A DNA stretch of 35,167 bases from Bacteroidaceae bacterium (GTDB lineage Bacteria > Bacteroidota > Bacteroidia > Bacteroidales > Bacteroidaceae): positions 1 to 35,167 of the forward strand of contig JAEDIG010000010.1 in NCBI GenBank assembly GCA_016292545.1, in the 5' to 3' direction. Positions 16,256 through 23,877 of the stretch are shown piece by piece. A program made the translations under genes and the position numbers. Every line of letters starts with the position of its first letter. Within the stretch, counting starts at the first letter, position 1. The notes under the pieces were generated by a model that had not been told where the DNA came from, did no database searches, and was given only the letters and a program-made list of their open reading frames with translations.

Positions 16256-17992
16256 CTATTCGTAGTGTAGTTGCATGTTGTCGAGCACAAGCAGTGTGCC
16301 CGGGCCGCCGGTGAAATAGTCGCCATACTTGCTCGACGAAGCCACCACCTGTATGTGGGTGGGGCGCACGTCGGTTCGGCGGTAGTCCAGTGTGAGTGTG
16401 TGATGGGTCCATTCGGGCACATCGTCCCCTTGGGTGAGCTGGGCGTATGCCACAATGCGCTTGTCGTGTATGTCGAACAGGCGCTGCTCGCTGGGGCGGG
16501 TGTGTATGACAATGGGGAACTTGTTCCCGTTGTATTCCTCATATTCATTGTCCTCCACATGCCACAGCACGATGTACACCTGGAAGGAGTCGGGCCGCCC
16601 CACCATGTAGCGCAGGTTCTCATCGGCACATTTGGTAATGGTCTCGGAGTGGAACTTATAGTCGAAGCTCAGGTGGCTGGGGAAGGCATCAAACGGACGG
16701 CCGAAGCCCAGAATGCCGTTGGTGACGTCGGTGCGCAGATAGCTGCCCGTGAAGATGTTGCCCGCGGCAAACTTGATGAGAATCCATCTGGAGGCCAGAT
16801 AGGCCGCATAGCCGCTGCCCGTGCTGGTGTCGGTGGTGGGGATGGAATTGCTGTCGCCCACTGTGGTGGCTCCCTGGTTGCCCGTGTCCCAGAAGGAATC
16901 CTCTCCCTGTCCCCATGGGCAGTAGAGCTTGGGACGGTCGGGGTCGGTGCTCCACTTGTCAAAACTGCCGTTCTCCAGTGGCAGCATGCGGGTGGTGGAG
17001 AAGGTGGCCTCGGGTGTGGTGCGGTCGCCTGCAGTGGCGCGATACACATAATCCGTGGCTGCCTCCAGGCCCTTCAGCTCGGCTGTATAGGTGGTGGCCG
17101 TGGTCGTGATGTTGCCTGCGGGCAGGGTGGTCCACTGCGACGCATCTGCACGCCGGTATTCTATGGTCACTTCCTTGTCGTTGGGCTTGGAGCCAGAGAT
17201 GGTGGCCGAGGTGGTGCGTGCAAAGGCAGAGGCTGTGGTGCTCACGGTCTGGTCGGTCTGGTACACCATCACCTTCCACGTCTGCTCCTCGCCCCATCCC
17301 GTCCGTACGCGGAATTTCTGCACGTCATAAAAATCGTAGGTGTCGTATTGTGTGGGGTCGGGGCTTACGGTGCCATGCTCGCCGCCGATGGAGAACTTGC
17401 TCACCTTTATCTTCTTGAGGCTTTGCTCCTTGGCCACATACACCACCACGTTGTGGGTGGCAGCGTCGATGACGGCTTCGCCCACCTGGTTCTCCATCTG
17501 CACCTCGCGCTTCACCACCTGCTCCACACTGAGTGTCCACTGGTAGTCCTGATAGGTGGTGAGTGTCATGTGCACCCATCCCGAGCAGTCCATCCGTGTG
17601 TCGGAGCCCGAGGGAGGCGTGAGGAAACTCTTGCGGGGGAACAGGGAATAGTTGATGCACTTGGCAGAGTCGGGGGTGAGCAGCACCTCATCCTCGTATA
17701 CCACATCCTGGTTCTTGCTTTCTGCCTTCACCTCTATCTTGTTGACCTTCAGGGAACGGATGTCCACGGTGTCACACACGTACACCGTCACCTTGCGGCT
17801 CGTTCTGTCAATGATGACCGAACCGCCGGCCTTCCCGTTGGCATCACACTGTCCATCCACGGCCAGATCGCTGATGCGCCCCTCCACCACAGGGAAGGGG
17901 ATGTCGTTGGGTATGGCGCATGACCAGAGGGCCAGCAACAGCAGGCAGGCCACAGACAGCCGGATGGTTTTATGTTGCACTGATAGTTTCAT
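16256..17992 (-). CDS. g5: PCMD-domain lipoprotein
   Basis: 578 residues. ATG 17992 overlaps the g4 stop (ATGA). Lipobox ALWSC, Cys25, followed by AIPNDIPFPVVEGRI, an opening typical of PCMD lipoproteins of Bacteroidales. Residues 40-250 form two strand-rich domains; 253-336 look fibronectin-III-like (LKGLEAATDYVYRATAG). Residues 338-578 are PCMD, the 'putative carbohydrate metabolism domain': LENGSFDKW, then SRWILIKFAAGNIFTGSY, FGRPF, and the closing VASSSKYGDYFTGG and LVLDNMQLHYE. The second half parallels g3. PCMD has a jelly-roll-like fold and no proven enzyme activity, so glycan binding is only a suggestion. It is the one operon lipoprotein without the Thr-Arg site near the Cys. Confidence 0.9.
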   Translation of the reverse strand: MKLSVQHKTIRLSVACLLLLALWSCAIPNDIPFPVVEGRISDLAVDGQCDANGKAGGSVIIDRTSRKVTVYVCDTVDIRSLKVNKIEVKAESKNQDVVYEDEVLLTPDSAKCINYSLFPRKSFLTPPSGSDTRMDCSGWVHMTLTTYQDYQWTLSVEQVVKREVQMENQVGEAVIDAATHNVVVYVAKEQSLKKIKVSKFSIGGEHGTVSPDPTQYDTYDFYDVQKFRVRTGWGEEQTWKVMVYQTDQTVSTTASAFARTTSATISGSKPNDKEVTIEYRRADASQWTTLPAGNITTTATTYTAELKGLEAATDYVYRATAGDRTTPEATFSTTRMLPLENGSFDKWSTDPDRPKLYCPWGQGEDSFWDTGNQGATTVGDSNSIPTTDTSTGSGYAAYLASRWILIKFAAGNIFTGSYLRTDVTNGILGFGRPFDAFPSHLSFDYKFHSETITKCADENLRYMVGRPDSFQVYIVLWHVEDNEYEEYNGNKFPIVIHTRPSEQRLFDIHDKRIVAYAQLTQGDDVPEWTHHTLTLDYRRTDVRPTHIQVVASSSKYGDYFTGGPGTLLVLDNMQLHYE

Positions 17993-18873
17993 AGATAGAA
18001 CGTTAAGCCTAGGTTAACACTAAAGAGGTTTATCTTGAAGTTGGCACCCGAGGTGCGCACCTTTCCTTCTTCAATCTGGTTGGTGTGCTGCTTGCCCCAC
18101 TTCACGCTGTAGCCGCCCATGTTGAGCGACACCTCTGATGCCATGAAGTCCGTGACGAAAACCGTGAGACCCGGGCAGATGCCCAGCTGGAGACTGTTGA
18201 TGGTCTCATAAGTGCCCGAGAGCGTCTCGCCCTTTCCCGTGGTGTTCTTTCCCTCGGTGTAGCCGTGGGTGAGGCGCACCTCGCCGAAGAAGCCGAACAC
18301 CTTGCTCTGCCCGATAGGCATGTAGGAACGCATGAACACTGTGCTCAGGTAGTTGTGTTCCAGATAGTAGAGGTCGCTCAGACTGATGTTGAGGTCTTCG
18401 CCCAAATCAAGGTCAAACTTGCCCAGATTGAAGAAATAGCGCTTGTAGCTGAAACGCGCACCCACGGCAATGTTGTTTGCCACGAAATAGCCGAAATAAG
18501 GGCCGGCTGAGAAAGTGTGCCCCTCAATCTCGATGTTCTTCAGCACTACATAGTTCAGGTTGTCGTTGTCCCACTCGTTCCACGAGATGTCGCCGCCCAC
18601 CAGCCACTGGCCCTTGGGAATGAACACACTCTTCATCGCATCTCTGTCGATGCGCTTGATATGACGCTTCTTCTTCATCTTATCCAGTTTTGGATGACTG
18701 GGCGCATGCGTCTGAAGCATCTGGGTGTAGGTGAGGTCACGATGCAGGCTGTCGGCCCGCCTTGCTTGGTTGTAGGTGGGTGTCCCGTAAATATCCTGTG
18801 CCCGCAGGGGGGAAGCGATATTGAGGAGTAGCAGCACCAGGACTATGCCTAGCTTATGTAGTTTCGTTGACAA
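17989..18873 (-). CDS. g4: outer-membrane beta-barrel protein (TTG start)
   Basis: 294 residues. The only start that keeps the whole signal peptide is TTG at 18873; an in-frame stop (TAA) lies seven codons upstream and there is no ATG, while AAAGGAC sits just before it. Signal peptide STKLHKLGIVLVLLLLNIASPLRA, then a charged periplasmic stretch (KMKKKRHIKRIDRDAMK) and FIPKGQWLVGG, then about eight or more amphipathic strands ending LGLTFYL. Paralogous to g11: shared PYFGYFVANNIAVG, MRSYMPIG, FFGEVRL, LQLGICPG. It follows the only large gap in the operon, which holds a hairpin, and is coupled to g5. Likely anchor or assembly barrel; the role is inferred. Confidence 0.85.
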   Translation of the reverse strand: MSTKLHKLGIVLVLLLLNIASPLRAQDIYGTPTYNQARRADSLHRDLTYTQMLQTHAPSHPKLDKMKKKRHIKRIDRDAMKSVFIPKGQWLVGGDISWNEWDNDNLNYVVLKNIEIEGHTFSAGPYFGYFVANNIAVGARFSYKRYFFNLGKFDLDLGEDLNISLSDLYYLEHNYLSTVFMRSYMPIGQSKVFGFFGEVRLTHGYTEGKNTTGKGETLSGTYETINSLQLGICPGLTVFVTDFMASEVSLNMGGYSVKWGKQHTNQIEEGKVRTSGANFKINLFSVNLGLTFYL

Positions 18874-18904
18874 TGTGACGTCCTTTCTTTCTTAACCCTT
18901 AAAA

Positions 18905-18941
18905 TCTGTCTGCTCCCACTCGCAGGTGGGTTGCAGACAGA
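18905..18941 (-). terminator. Hairpin inside the operon (possible attenuator)
   Basis: TCTGTCTGC (18905-18913) pairs with GCAGACAGA (18933-18941), with an inner CCCAC/GTGGG stem (18915-18919 with 18926-18930). In the transcribed (-) direction the stem is followed by TTTT. It sits in the 100-base gap between g3 and g4, by far the largest gap in the operon, and no TAnnTTTG promoter is visible between it and g4. It may end a share of the transcripts, lowering expression from g4 onward, or act as an RNA-stability stem for g1-g3. Confidence 0.6.
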
Positions 18942-18973
18942 AAAAAGAGATTGATTGATATGATGATTCGTTT

Positions 18974-20773
18974 CTATTTCGTTGCGGGGTTGGTGCCGTA
19001 GATTAGGCTGAAGTCATCCACATAGAGCACGCTGGCATCGCTTCCATGGAAATAGTCGCCATATTTGCTGGACGAACATACAACGAGCAGATGCGTGGGC
19101 TTTATGGTCAGCGACCTGTAGACAAGTGGGATGTCGAACTCCAGCCAGTCACCAGCGGTCCTGCCACACTGGCTTGTCGGGAGTGCACCGTATGCAACCA
19201 CGCGGGAATCAGTTTCCCAGTCGGGGAAAGTGCTCATGTCGGTATTGTCAACATGTAACTGTTCTGTAAGGAGCGCACAATACAATCCCAACTGGTCATC
19301 CTCACCTGAGGCAGGTGCGTCGCTTGGTTCTGTGCCATTTGTACGATTAATAGTTCCTGGCTCATAATGGAGGAATCCATGCAAGCTTGTAGGTCTACCT
19401 TCGAAAGGTGTACCCCAATATAGTTTCGCACCATTGATACCCACCAGTGCATCAAATTGACCCGTGTAGAGACTGGCGGCAGCAAATTTAACCACTGCCC
19501 ACTTAGATGTCAGCTTTGCTGCATACTGGCCGCTGTGTACCATTTCCGTCGTTGATGTAGTGATGCTGCCAATATATTTCGCAGAGGGTGGATTGCTGGT
19601 GTCCCAATACGTTTTACCCGACTCATTCGGATACTGGATTTTTCCACTGGTATACCAACTCTCAAAACTTCCATTATATATCTCTGTTTCTACATCGGTC
19701 GTGAAAGAGGCAGTTTCGCTGTTCACCTCGTCATCGCCCTTCACATAATGCAGGCGGTATTCGTAATCCGTTTTGGCAGTCAGTCCCGTCAGCTTGTAGC
19801 TAATCTTGTCCTCGCTGTCGATGGTGAGTGCGCTGGAGGGCACATCGTTCCATGTGGCATCAGTGGCTTTCTTCCACTGGAGGGTGAAGCCCGCCATATC
19901 AAACTCGCTGGTCTTGGAGGCAATGGCAGCATTGATATAAGCGAATGTGCTCCATGCGTTGGTAGCGTAGGTGGTAAAGGCCGTGCCGCTGGTTTTGGGC
20001 ACTTCAAATGTATAGGTATAGGTTTGCGTGCTCTCGTCCACGGTGACATTGATACCGCCCGTTGTGCCATCGCCCAGATTACCCGAGTCGGCCACCTTAT
20101 ACTTTAATATATAATGGTTGCGTGCCTTCACGTCAGTTATCTCGCGGGTCATGGAATGGCTCTCACCCCGCTTGTTCTGCACGTCCAGCTGGGCGGTGAG
20201 GTTGGCCACAGGGAAATAGCCCGACTGTGTGGTCTGGCCCATCACAAAGGAAAGGGGGCTCACGCCTGCCTTGGCAGAAGAAACGGTAGTGTTGGCCGAA
20301 TTGAAGTTGTCCACAAAACTCTGGTCATATTCCACCGTCACCTTCACGTTGGCCAGCGTGCAGGTGACTCTGGCAGTCTGCAGGGTTTTGGCCATCACAT
20401 CCACATTGGTTGTACCATAGTAATAAGGTACGCCAAAGCCCGAACCGCTTCCGTCCCAACCGTTGCTGTAGGCACGGACGGTGTAGTTGCCCGATGTCAA
20501 TGTAATCTGGCTGTTGAAGGCAGCATCGTTGGCAAAATCGTTGGTGCTCATCACCACGGAGCCAGCTTCGTTGATAATCTCCACATGCAACTGCTTGGGG
20601 GCATAGTTACTGGGGGCACTGCTGCGCGTACCATCGGGATTGGTGGTGGAAACCAGTGTATTTATCTTCAGTGAAAGATAGCCTTGGTTCTCACTGAGTT
20701 CCATATCCTGGCTACAGGATGTGGCCAGAAAAGTTACTGCCATCAAGCAGCACAATGCAAATATCTTTTTCAT
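18974..20773 (-). CDS. g3: DUF4493-PCMD lipoprotein
   Basis: 599 residues. Lipobox ATSC, Cys20, followed by SQDMELSE (acidic, surface-export-like). DUF4493 spans about 29-250: QGYLSLKINTL, DGTR (47-50), LTSGNYTVRAYS, FGVPYYYGTTNVDV, TARVTCTLANVKVTVEY and INVTVDES, a textbook match. Residues 258-360 look fibronectin-III-like (LTGLTAKTDYEYRLHYV). Residues 365-597 are PCMD (YNGSFESWY, SKWAVVKFAAASLYTG, YWGTPFEGRP, VVCSSSKYGDYFHG, LYVDDFSLIYG). The C-terminal half is homologous to g5, so this protein links the two main families of the operon in one chain. It starts 15 bases after g2. Confidence 0.93.
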   Translation of the reverse strand: MKKIFALCCLMAVTFLATSCSQDMELSENQGYLSLKINTLVSTTNPDGTRSSAPSNYAPKQLHVEIINEAGSVVMSTNDFANDAAFNSQITLTSGNYTVRAYSNGWDGSGSGFGVPYYYGTTNVDVMAKTLQTARVTCTLANVKVTVEYDQSFVDNFNSANTTVSSAKAGVSPLSFVMGQTTQSGYFPVANLTAQLDVQNKRGESHSMTREITDVKARNHYILKYKVADSGNLGDGTTGGINVTVDESTQTYTYTFEVPKTSGTAFTTYATNAWSTFAYINAAIASKTSEFDMAGFTLQWKKATDATWNDVPSSALTIDSEDKISYKLTGLTAKTDYEYRLHYVKGDDEVNSETASFTTDVETEIYNGSFESWYTSGKIQYPNESGKTYWDTSNPPSAKYIGSITTSTTEMVHSGQYAAKLTSKWAVVKFAAASLYTGQFDALVGINGAKLYWGTPFEGRPTSLHGFLHYEPGTINRTNGTEPSDAPASGEDDQLGLYCALLTEQLHVDNTDMSTFPDWETDSRVVAYGALPTSQCGRTAGDWLEFDIPLVYRSLTIKPTHLLVVCSSSKYGDYFHGSDASVLYVDDFSLIYGTNPATK

Positions 20774-20788
20774 ATTAATTCCTTGCTA

Positions 20789-22065
20789 TTAATTAACTGT
20801 AATCACAAGTTCACCACTCTTGGAGTTGCCATTCAAATCTATTGCAGTCAGAATGAAATGGTGTTCACCGGGAAGCACGTCCAGGAATCCGAAGAAATTA
20901 CCCACAGGGAAGGTGTAGGATGTATCTCCTTCGCTAGGAACTTGCAGGGATTGTCCAACAGATTCAAACAGATTCACAAAGTTCTGGTTGTCGACTACAT
21001 CATCCCCACCAGCCAAATCCACGCCAGTGCTTGCTTTAAGTTCCGGAAGCAAGTCGTTGAAATCAGAGCTCGTGGTCTCCAGTCTCACAATCAGGGATTT
21101 CAATCCATTGGGTGTTTGGATGTTTACATCTCCCAAAGAGGGGTCTGTAGATTCTCCCATTCCTGCATCAAAAGTGATGGGAGCTGGGATGTTCAGTACG
21201 ATATCGTCCCCGCCTGGCTGATCAGGGTCACCACCAGGATTGGGATCCACCGGTTCATAACTACCTTCCTTGTCCCCTACTTCCATGGAAATCCATTCCT
21301 CATGCTCCTCAAAGCGGATGTCGGCAGTCAGGGTGATACCTGTGATATTGCCTTCAGTGCTGGCCACAGGTTCAAAATTGATGACAATGGCATCACCACC
21401 CGAGAAGTTGGTATTGTCGTCGTCATACTTCTCGCTGGCCTCTTTCTTGGTGAGGGTGTTGCTGGCACTGATGGTGTTGCCCGCAGTGGTTTTTCCCTTG
21501 AAGTTGACAGTCAGTTTGCTCACATTGTCCTCAAAAGCCATATAGACGGTTGCAGGCTCCAAGCCATCTTCATTGCTAAAGGAGAGCGCGCTCTCACCGC
21601 CGTCATCAATGGTGATGTTCCAAGATGAAAAACTTCAGCGAATTGCGAAGCATACTTGATGGTGAAACTTCCGTTTGCCATCTTGCAAACCACATCCGAC
21701 TTTGTATTAACACCTTTAAGGATGGTAACATCATCTGTACCACGGTAATAGGGAGTAGTCATTATCTTCTCCATCTGGCCCGGAGTATGCGACTCAACAG
21801 TGTAGTCCCCCACTTCAAGAGGCACTTGCTTAGGCACATCGGCCAGCTGGGTATAATTCTTCACTGCTGTTCCTTCTGCATTGTAGATGATGACGGGAAA
21901 TTCAGAAGTGTTCACGTCGGCACGCGTGGATTGTGGCTTGAGCAGTTCCACATCGAGCGTCATAACGCCTTCGCCCGACTTCGTTGTTGAGATTTCTTCG
22001 CTCACACAGCTGGCCAGCGATGTGGCAGCCAGCAGGCAAATGCTCAGTATATTGCTGTATTTCAT
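20789..22065 (-). pseudogene. g2: DUF4493 lipoprotein gene with a frameshift
   Basis: The first frame (from ATG 22065) reads a lipoprotein with lipobox LASC (Cys20), QSTR (45-48), VPLEVGDYTVESH, TPYYRGTDDVTI and SDVVCKMANGSFTIKY, then loses homology after AEVF and stops at 21520. The adjacent frame continues seamlessly from the same point as SSWNITIDDGGESALSF and onward to the stop at 20789. One base is missing in a T run of the coding strand (A5 on the + strand, 21628-21632; six would restore the frame). The rejoined product would be about 425 residues: DUF4493, a Pro/Gly/Asp linker near 21,220-21,250, and a C-terminal beta domain ending ELVITVN. It could be a true pseudogene, a slippage-controlled gene, or a sequencing error. 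Confidence 0.85.
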
Positions 22066-22086
22066 ATTCGTTCAGGGGAAATTAGG

Positions 22087-22917
22087 TTATAACCATGTGA
22101 TAGGCACCTCAATGGGAACCTCAATATCGTTGGTAGACTCATCGATGGTGATGCTGATACCCAACTGGCCATTGCCAGTGGCGGTATATTTGGGAGATAC
22201 ATGCAACTTGTATGCCTTGTTGCGCTCCAACTTGAATGTGCCCGACTTCATGTCGGTCTCAGGCTTTACACCATCTCCATCATAATCCGTTTCATAGTCG
22301 TCCTTTGTGGTTGTGACGATGGTGAACCTTACTGTTTCTCCTGCTTCGTCCAGTTCAATATACCATGGGTCAACCTGATTCTTTGCCCAAGCTACATTGC
22401 CATTACCAAGCACTTTGATTTGGTCAAAGACCACACTGTAGTCAGTGAAGAAAGTGGACATGTTACTGTCGAAGACCACGGACACCTTTCCACAGATGGG
22501 TGTACAAACCACGTTTACCGTCTCGCTGCCGTCCGCCTTGATGGTTCCCTCGGCCGTACCCTCCACATAGAAACCCGTTGTGGAAGCATGATCCCGCGTA
22601 CCATAACTTGCCTTCACAGTGTAGGACCCGATGCTAAGCGTAAGCGGCATGTGATAGGCCAGCTCAGAGCCCTTGCAGTTGAGCTTTTCGTTCTGGTCCT
22701 TGTCAAACACTTGCACGGTGTAGTTGTCCGTGTTCCTGTAGGCATCCTCGTTCACAGCCCTTGTTTCACCAAACTGGGTGCCGGAAGCAAGCGTGAGCAT
22801 CAGTGTGCCCTCCGCCTTTGTCTGCTCCGTGTTCAGGCCTTCGTCCAGTGAATTGCATGCCGAAAGCCCTAGCAGGGAGCATATCGTCAGGCCTAATGTA
22901 ACATTCCTTTTCTTCAT
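22087..22917 (-). CDS. g1: DUF4493 lipoprotein, first gene of the operon
   Basis: 276 residues from ATG 22917 (MKKRNVTLG). The frame is open further upstream, but that part would be translated from DNA lying at and beyond the promoter, and it lacks a signal peptide. Lipobox LSAC, Cys21, followed by NSLDEG. GTLMLTL strand and GETR (50-53), then AVNEDAYRNTDNYTVQVFD. Core: LSIGSYTVKASYG, then GFYVEGTAEGTI, then SETVNVVCTPICGKVSVVF, ending LGISITIDES. No enzyme motif is seen. The transcript is predicted to begin near 22,990, leaving a leader of about 70 bases. Being first and nearest the promoter, it may be the most abundant subunit (inference). Confidence 0.88.
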   Translation of the reverse strand: MKKRNVTLGLTICSLLGLSACNSLDEGLNTEQTKAEGTLMLTLASGTQFGETRAVNEDAYRNTDNYTVQVFDKDQNEKLNCKGSELAYHMPLTLSIGSYTVKASYGTRDHASTTGFYVEGTAEGTIKADGSETVNVVCTPICGKVSVVFDSNMSTFFTDYSVVFDQIKVLGNGNVAWAKNQVDPWYIELDEAGETVRFTIVTTTKDDYETDYDGDGVKPETDMKSGTFKLERNKAYKLHVSPKYTATGNGQLGISITIDESTNDIEVPIEVPITWL

Positions 22918-22995
22918 ATTCTCATTCTGGTTGTTTGTGATTAAATGATTCATTGGTAAACAGCCACGACTCGTCCATGGCTTCCATTCCGAGTG

Positions 22996-23026
22996 CAAAG
23001 TTACGATTTGTTGAGAAAACCCCAAA
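22996..23026 (-). promoter_or_regulatory. Bacteroidales-type promoter of the 16-gene operon
   Basis: On the - strand: TTTG at 23026-23023, a spacer of 19 bases, then TAACTTTG at 23003-22996. This matches the -33/-7 consensus of Bacteroidetes sigma-70 promoters (TTTG and TAnnTTTG). Transcription should begin about six bases further on, near 22,990, giving a leader of about 70 bases before the g1 ATG. I found no operator or invertible inverted repeats flanking it. Confidence 0.78.
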
Positions 23027-23190
23027 ATATTTTCAGCCCTAAATTGCGGAAACATCGGTAAATTCTGAAATTTGTACCGAATTTCCCCTGTTTCCCGAAA
23101 GGAAATTACAGAAAACACCCATTTCATCGAAGGGAGTGATACCCGCTGTTAGAGAGTTTTTCCCTGCTGATAGTCCTGTGTTTACCCCTC

Positions 23191-23290
23191 TTCACAGGGC
23201 GTGGATTCCTCCCTCTAAACAGGGGAACAGAATAAACATCCCCTTTCTCCATCACCTAACAACGATTTTGAACACCCTACCTGTAAGGGC
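23191..23290. repeat. Long direct repeat, copy A
   Basis: 23211-23290 is nearly identical to 29024-29104 (copy B): CCCTCTAAACAGGGGAACAG, then ATCACCTAACAACGATTTTG, then AACACCCTACCT and an AGGGC end, with a few substitutions and one indel. Similarity reaches further left (TTCACAGGGCG). The two copies lie on either side of the three-gene operon. Confidence 0.8.
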
Positions 23291-23332
23291 AAAAGAGCTC
23301 GCTCTCATTGTTTTCGTCATCTCTCGTTATAT

Positions 23333-23445
23333 CTGCTTTTGCCTCTGTAGGGCGTTCTTTATTTTCTATTTCATTGATACCCAGGGTGCCATTTCGCTAC
23401 GCTCCATTCTGCCCTGGGCTGATGGCTCATTGCCCTTTCAGGGCG
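23333..23445 (+). repeat. REP-like palindromic unit, copy U1
   Basis: The unit consists of CTTTTGCC..TGTAGGGCG, a spacer of about 30 bases, a stem-loop from CCCAGGG (23380-23386) to CCCTGGG (23412-23418) around a GCTCCATTCT loop, then a small GCCCTTTCAGGGC hairpin (23432-23444). Three further full copies occur at 23512-23613, 28749-28858 and 28903-29014. Confidence 0.75.
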
Positions 23446-23511
23446 TTTTATTTCATTCTTATTCTTCCCCCTAAACAGGGGGATTGAGGGGGGCCTGGGG
23501 GACAAGAGAAG

Positions 23512-23613
23512 CGCCCTGAAGGGGCAGAAAGCCACCAGCCCAGGGCAGAGCGAAGCGGCACCCTGGGTAATCAGGCCCACACACACAAACCATCGCCCTA
23601 CAGGGGCAAAAGC
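23512..23613 (-). repeat. REP-like palindromic unit, copy U2 (inverted)
   Basis: Same unit as U1 in the opposite orientation: CGCCCTGAAGGGGC, then CCCAGGG (23539-23545) to CCCTGGG (23561-23567) with a shortened loop, then CGCCCTACAGGGGCAAAAGC (23594-23613). Confidence 0.75.
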
Positions 23614-23745
23614 AGGGCTACATGATGGGCAAACACCCCCCCTACTGGTAGCCCTTCTTTTGCCTCTCTGGGGGGCGCTTTCCTTGGACTTCATCCCCCT
23701 AAGCAGGGTGAGTGAGAGGCTCTCTTACCTATCATTACATCGTGC

Positions 23746-23820
23746 TCCGAACGGAGGACGCATGTACTCCGAACGGAAGACACATGTCCTCCGAACGGAA
23801 GACGCGCGTGCTCCGAACGG
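23746..23820. repeat. 22-base tandem repeat, about 3.4 copies
   Basis: Copies begin at 23746, 23768, 23790 and 23812 (partial), each starting TCCGAACGG and continuing A.GACGCATGT or close variants. The period of 22 is not a multiple of three, so it is not a coding repeat. The first copy contains a tight palindrome, CTCCGAACGGAG. Confidence 0.85.
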
Positions 23821-23877
23821 CGCGCGCGAGAAGAAAGTACATGCTGGGGCGAATAGATAGGTCAATGAAGACTATCC

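Larger units (their letters stand above)
22918..23877. other. 960-base intergenic region: promoter plus repeat cluster
   Basis: No credible gene lies here; the short open frames run through palindromic repeats. It holds the promoter of the 16-gene operon (22996-23026), an 80-base repeat also found at 29024-29104, two inverted copies of a ~105-base palindromic unit (23333-23445 and 23512-23613), a fragment of the same unit near 23658-23680 (CTTTTGCC...GGGGGGCG), a 22-base tandem repeat (23746-23820), and a G+C-rich inverted repeat just beyond it (CGCGCG arms, about 23803-23828) that might end the DUF5686 transcript. Confidence 0.75.

Noticed and set aside
16271..17923. A 550-codon open frame on the + strand opposite g5
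   Set aside because: It is the mirror of a well-supported PCMD lipoprotein gene; its translation is His/Gly/Val-rich with no domain, signal or start context. The same holds for the 531-codon frame at 27238-28833 and the 431-codon frame at 31768-33063.
21600..21640. Programmed ribosomal frameshift in g2
   Set aside because: The site lacks a canonical slippery heptamer, and I see no stimulatory structure just downstream; a plain indel in a T run is simpler.
22918..23127. Upstream extension of g1 to 23127
   Set aside because: The promoter (22996-23026) lies inside it and the extra residues put the lipoprotein signal peptide in the middle of the chain.
23746..23820. CRISPR array
   Set aside because: The 22-base units are directly adjacent with no unique spacers, and no cas gene is near.
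23136..23860. Small + strand open frames between g1 and the DUF5686 gene
   Set aside because: They run through palindromic and tandem repeats, have no ribosome-binding context, and change frame across repeat copies.
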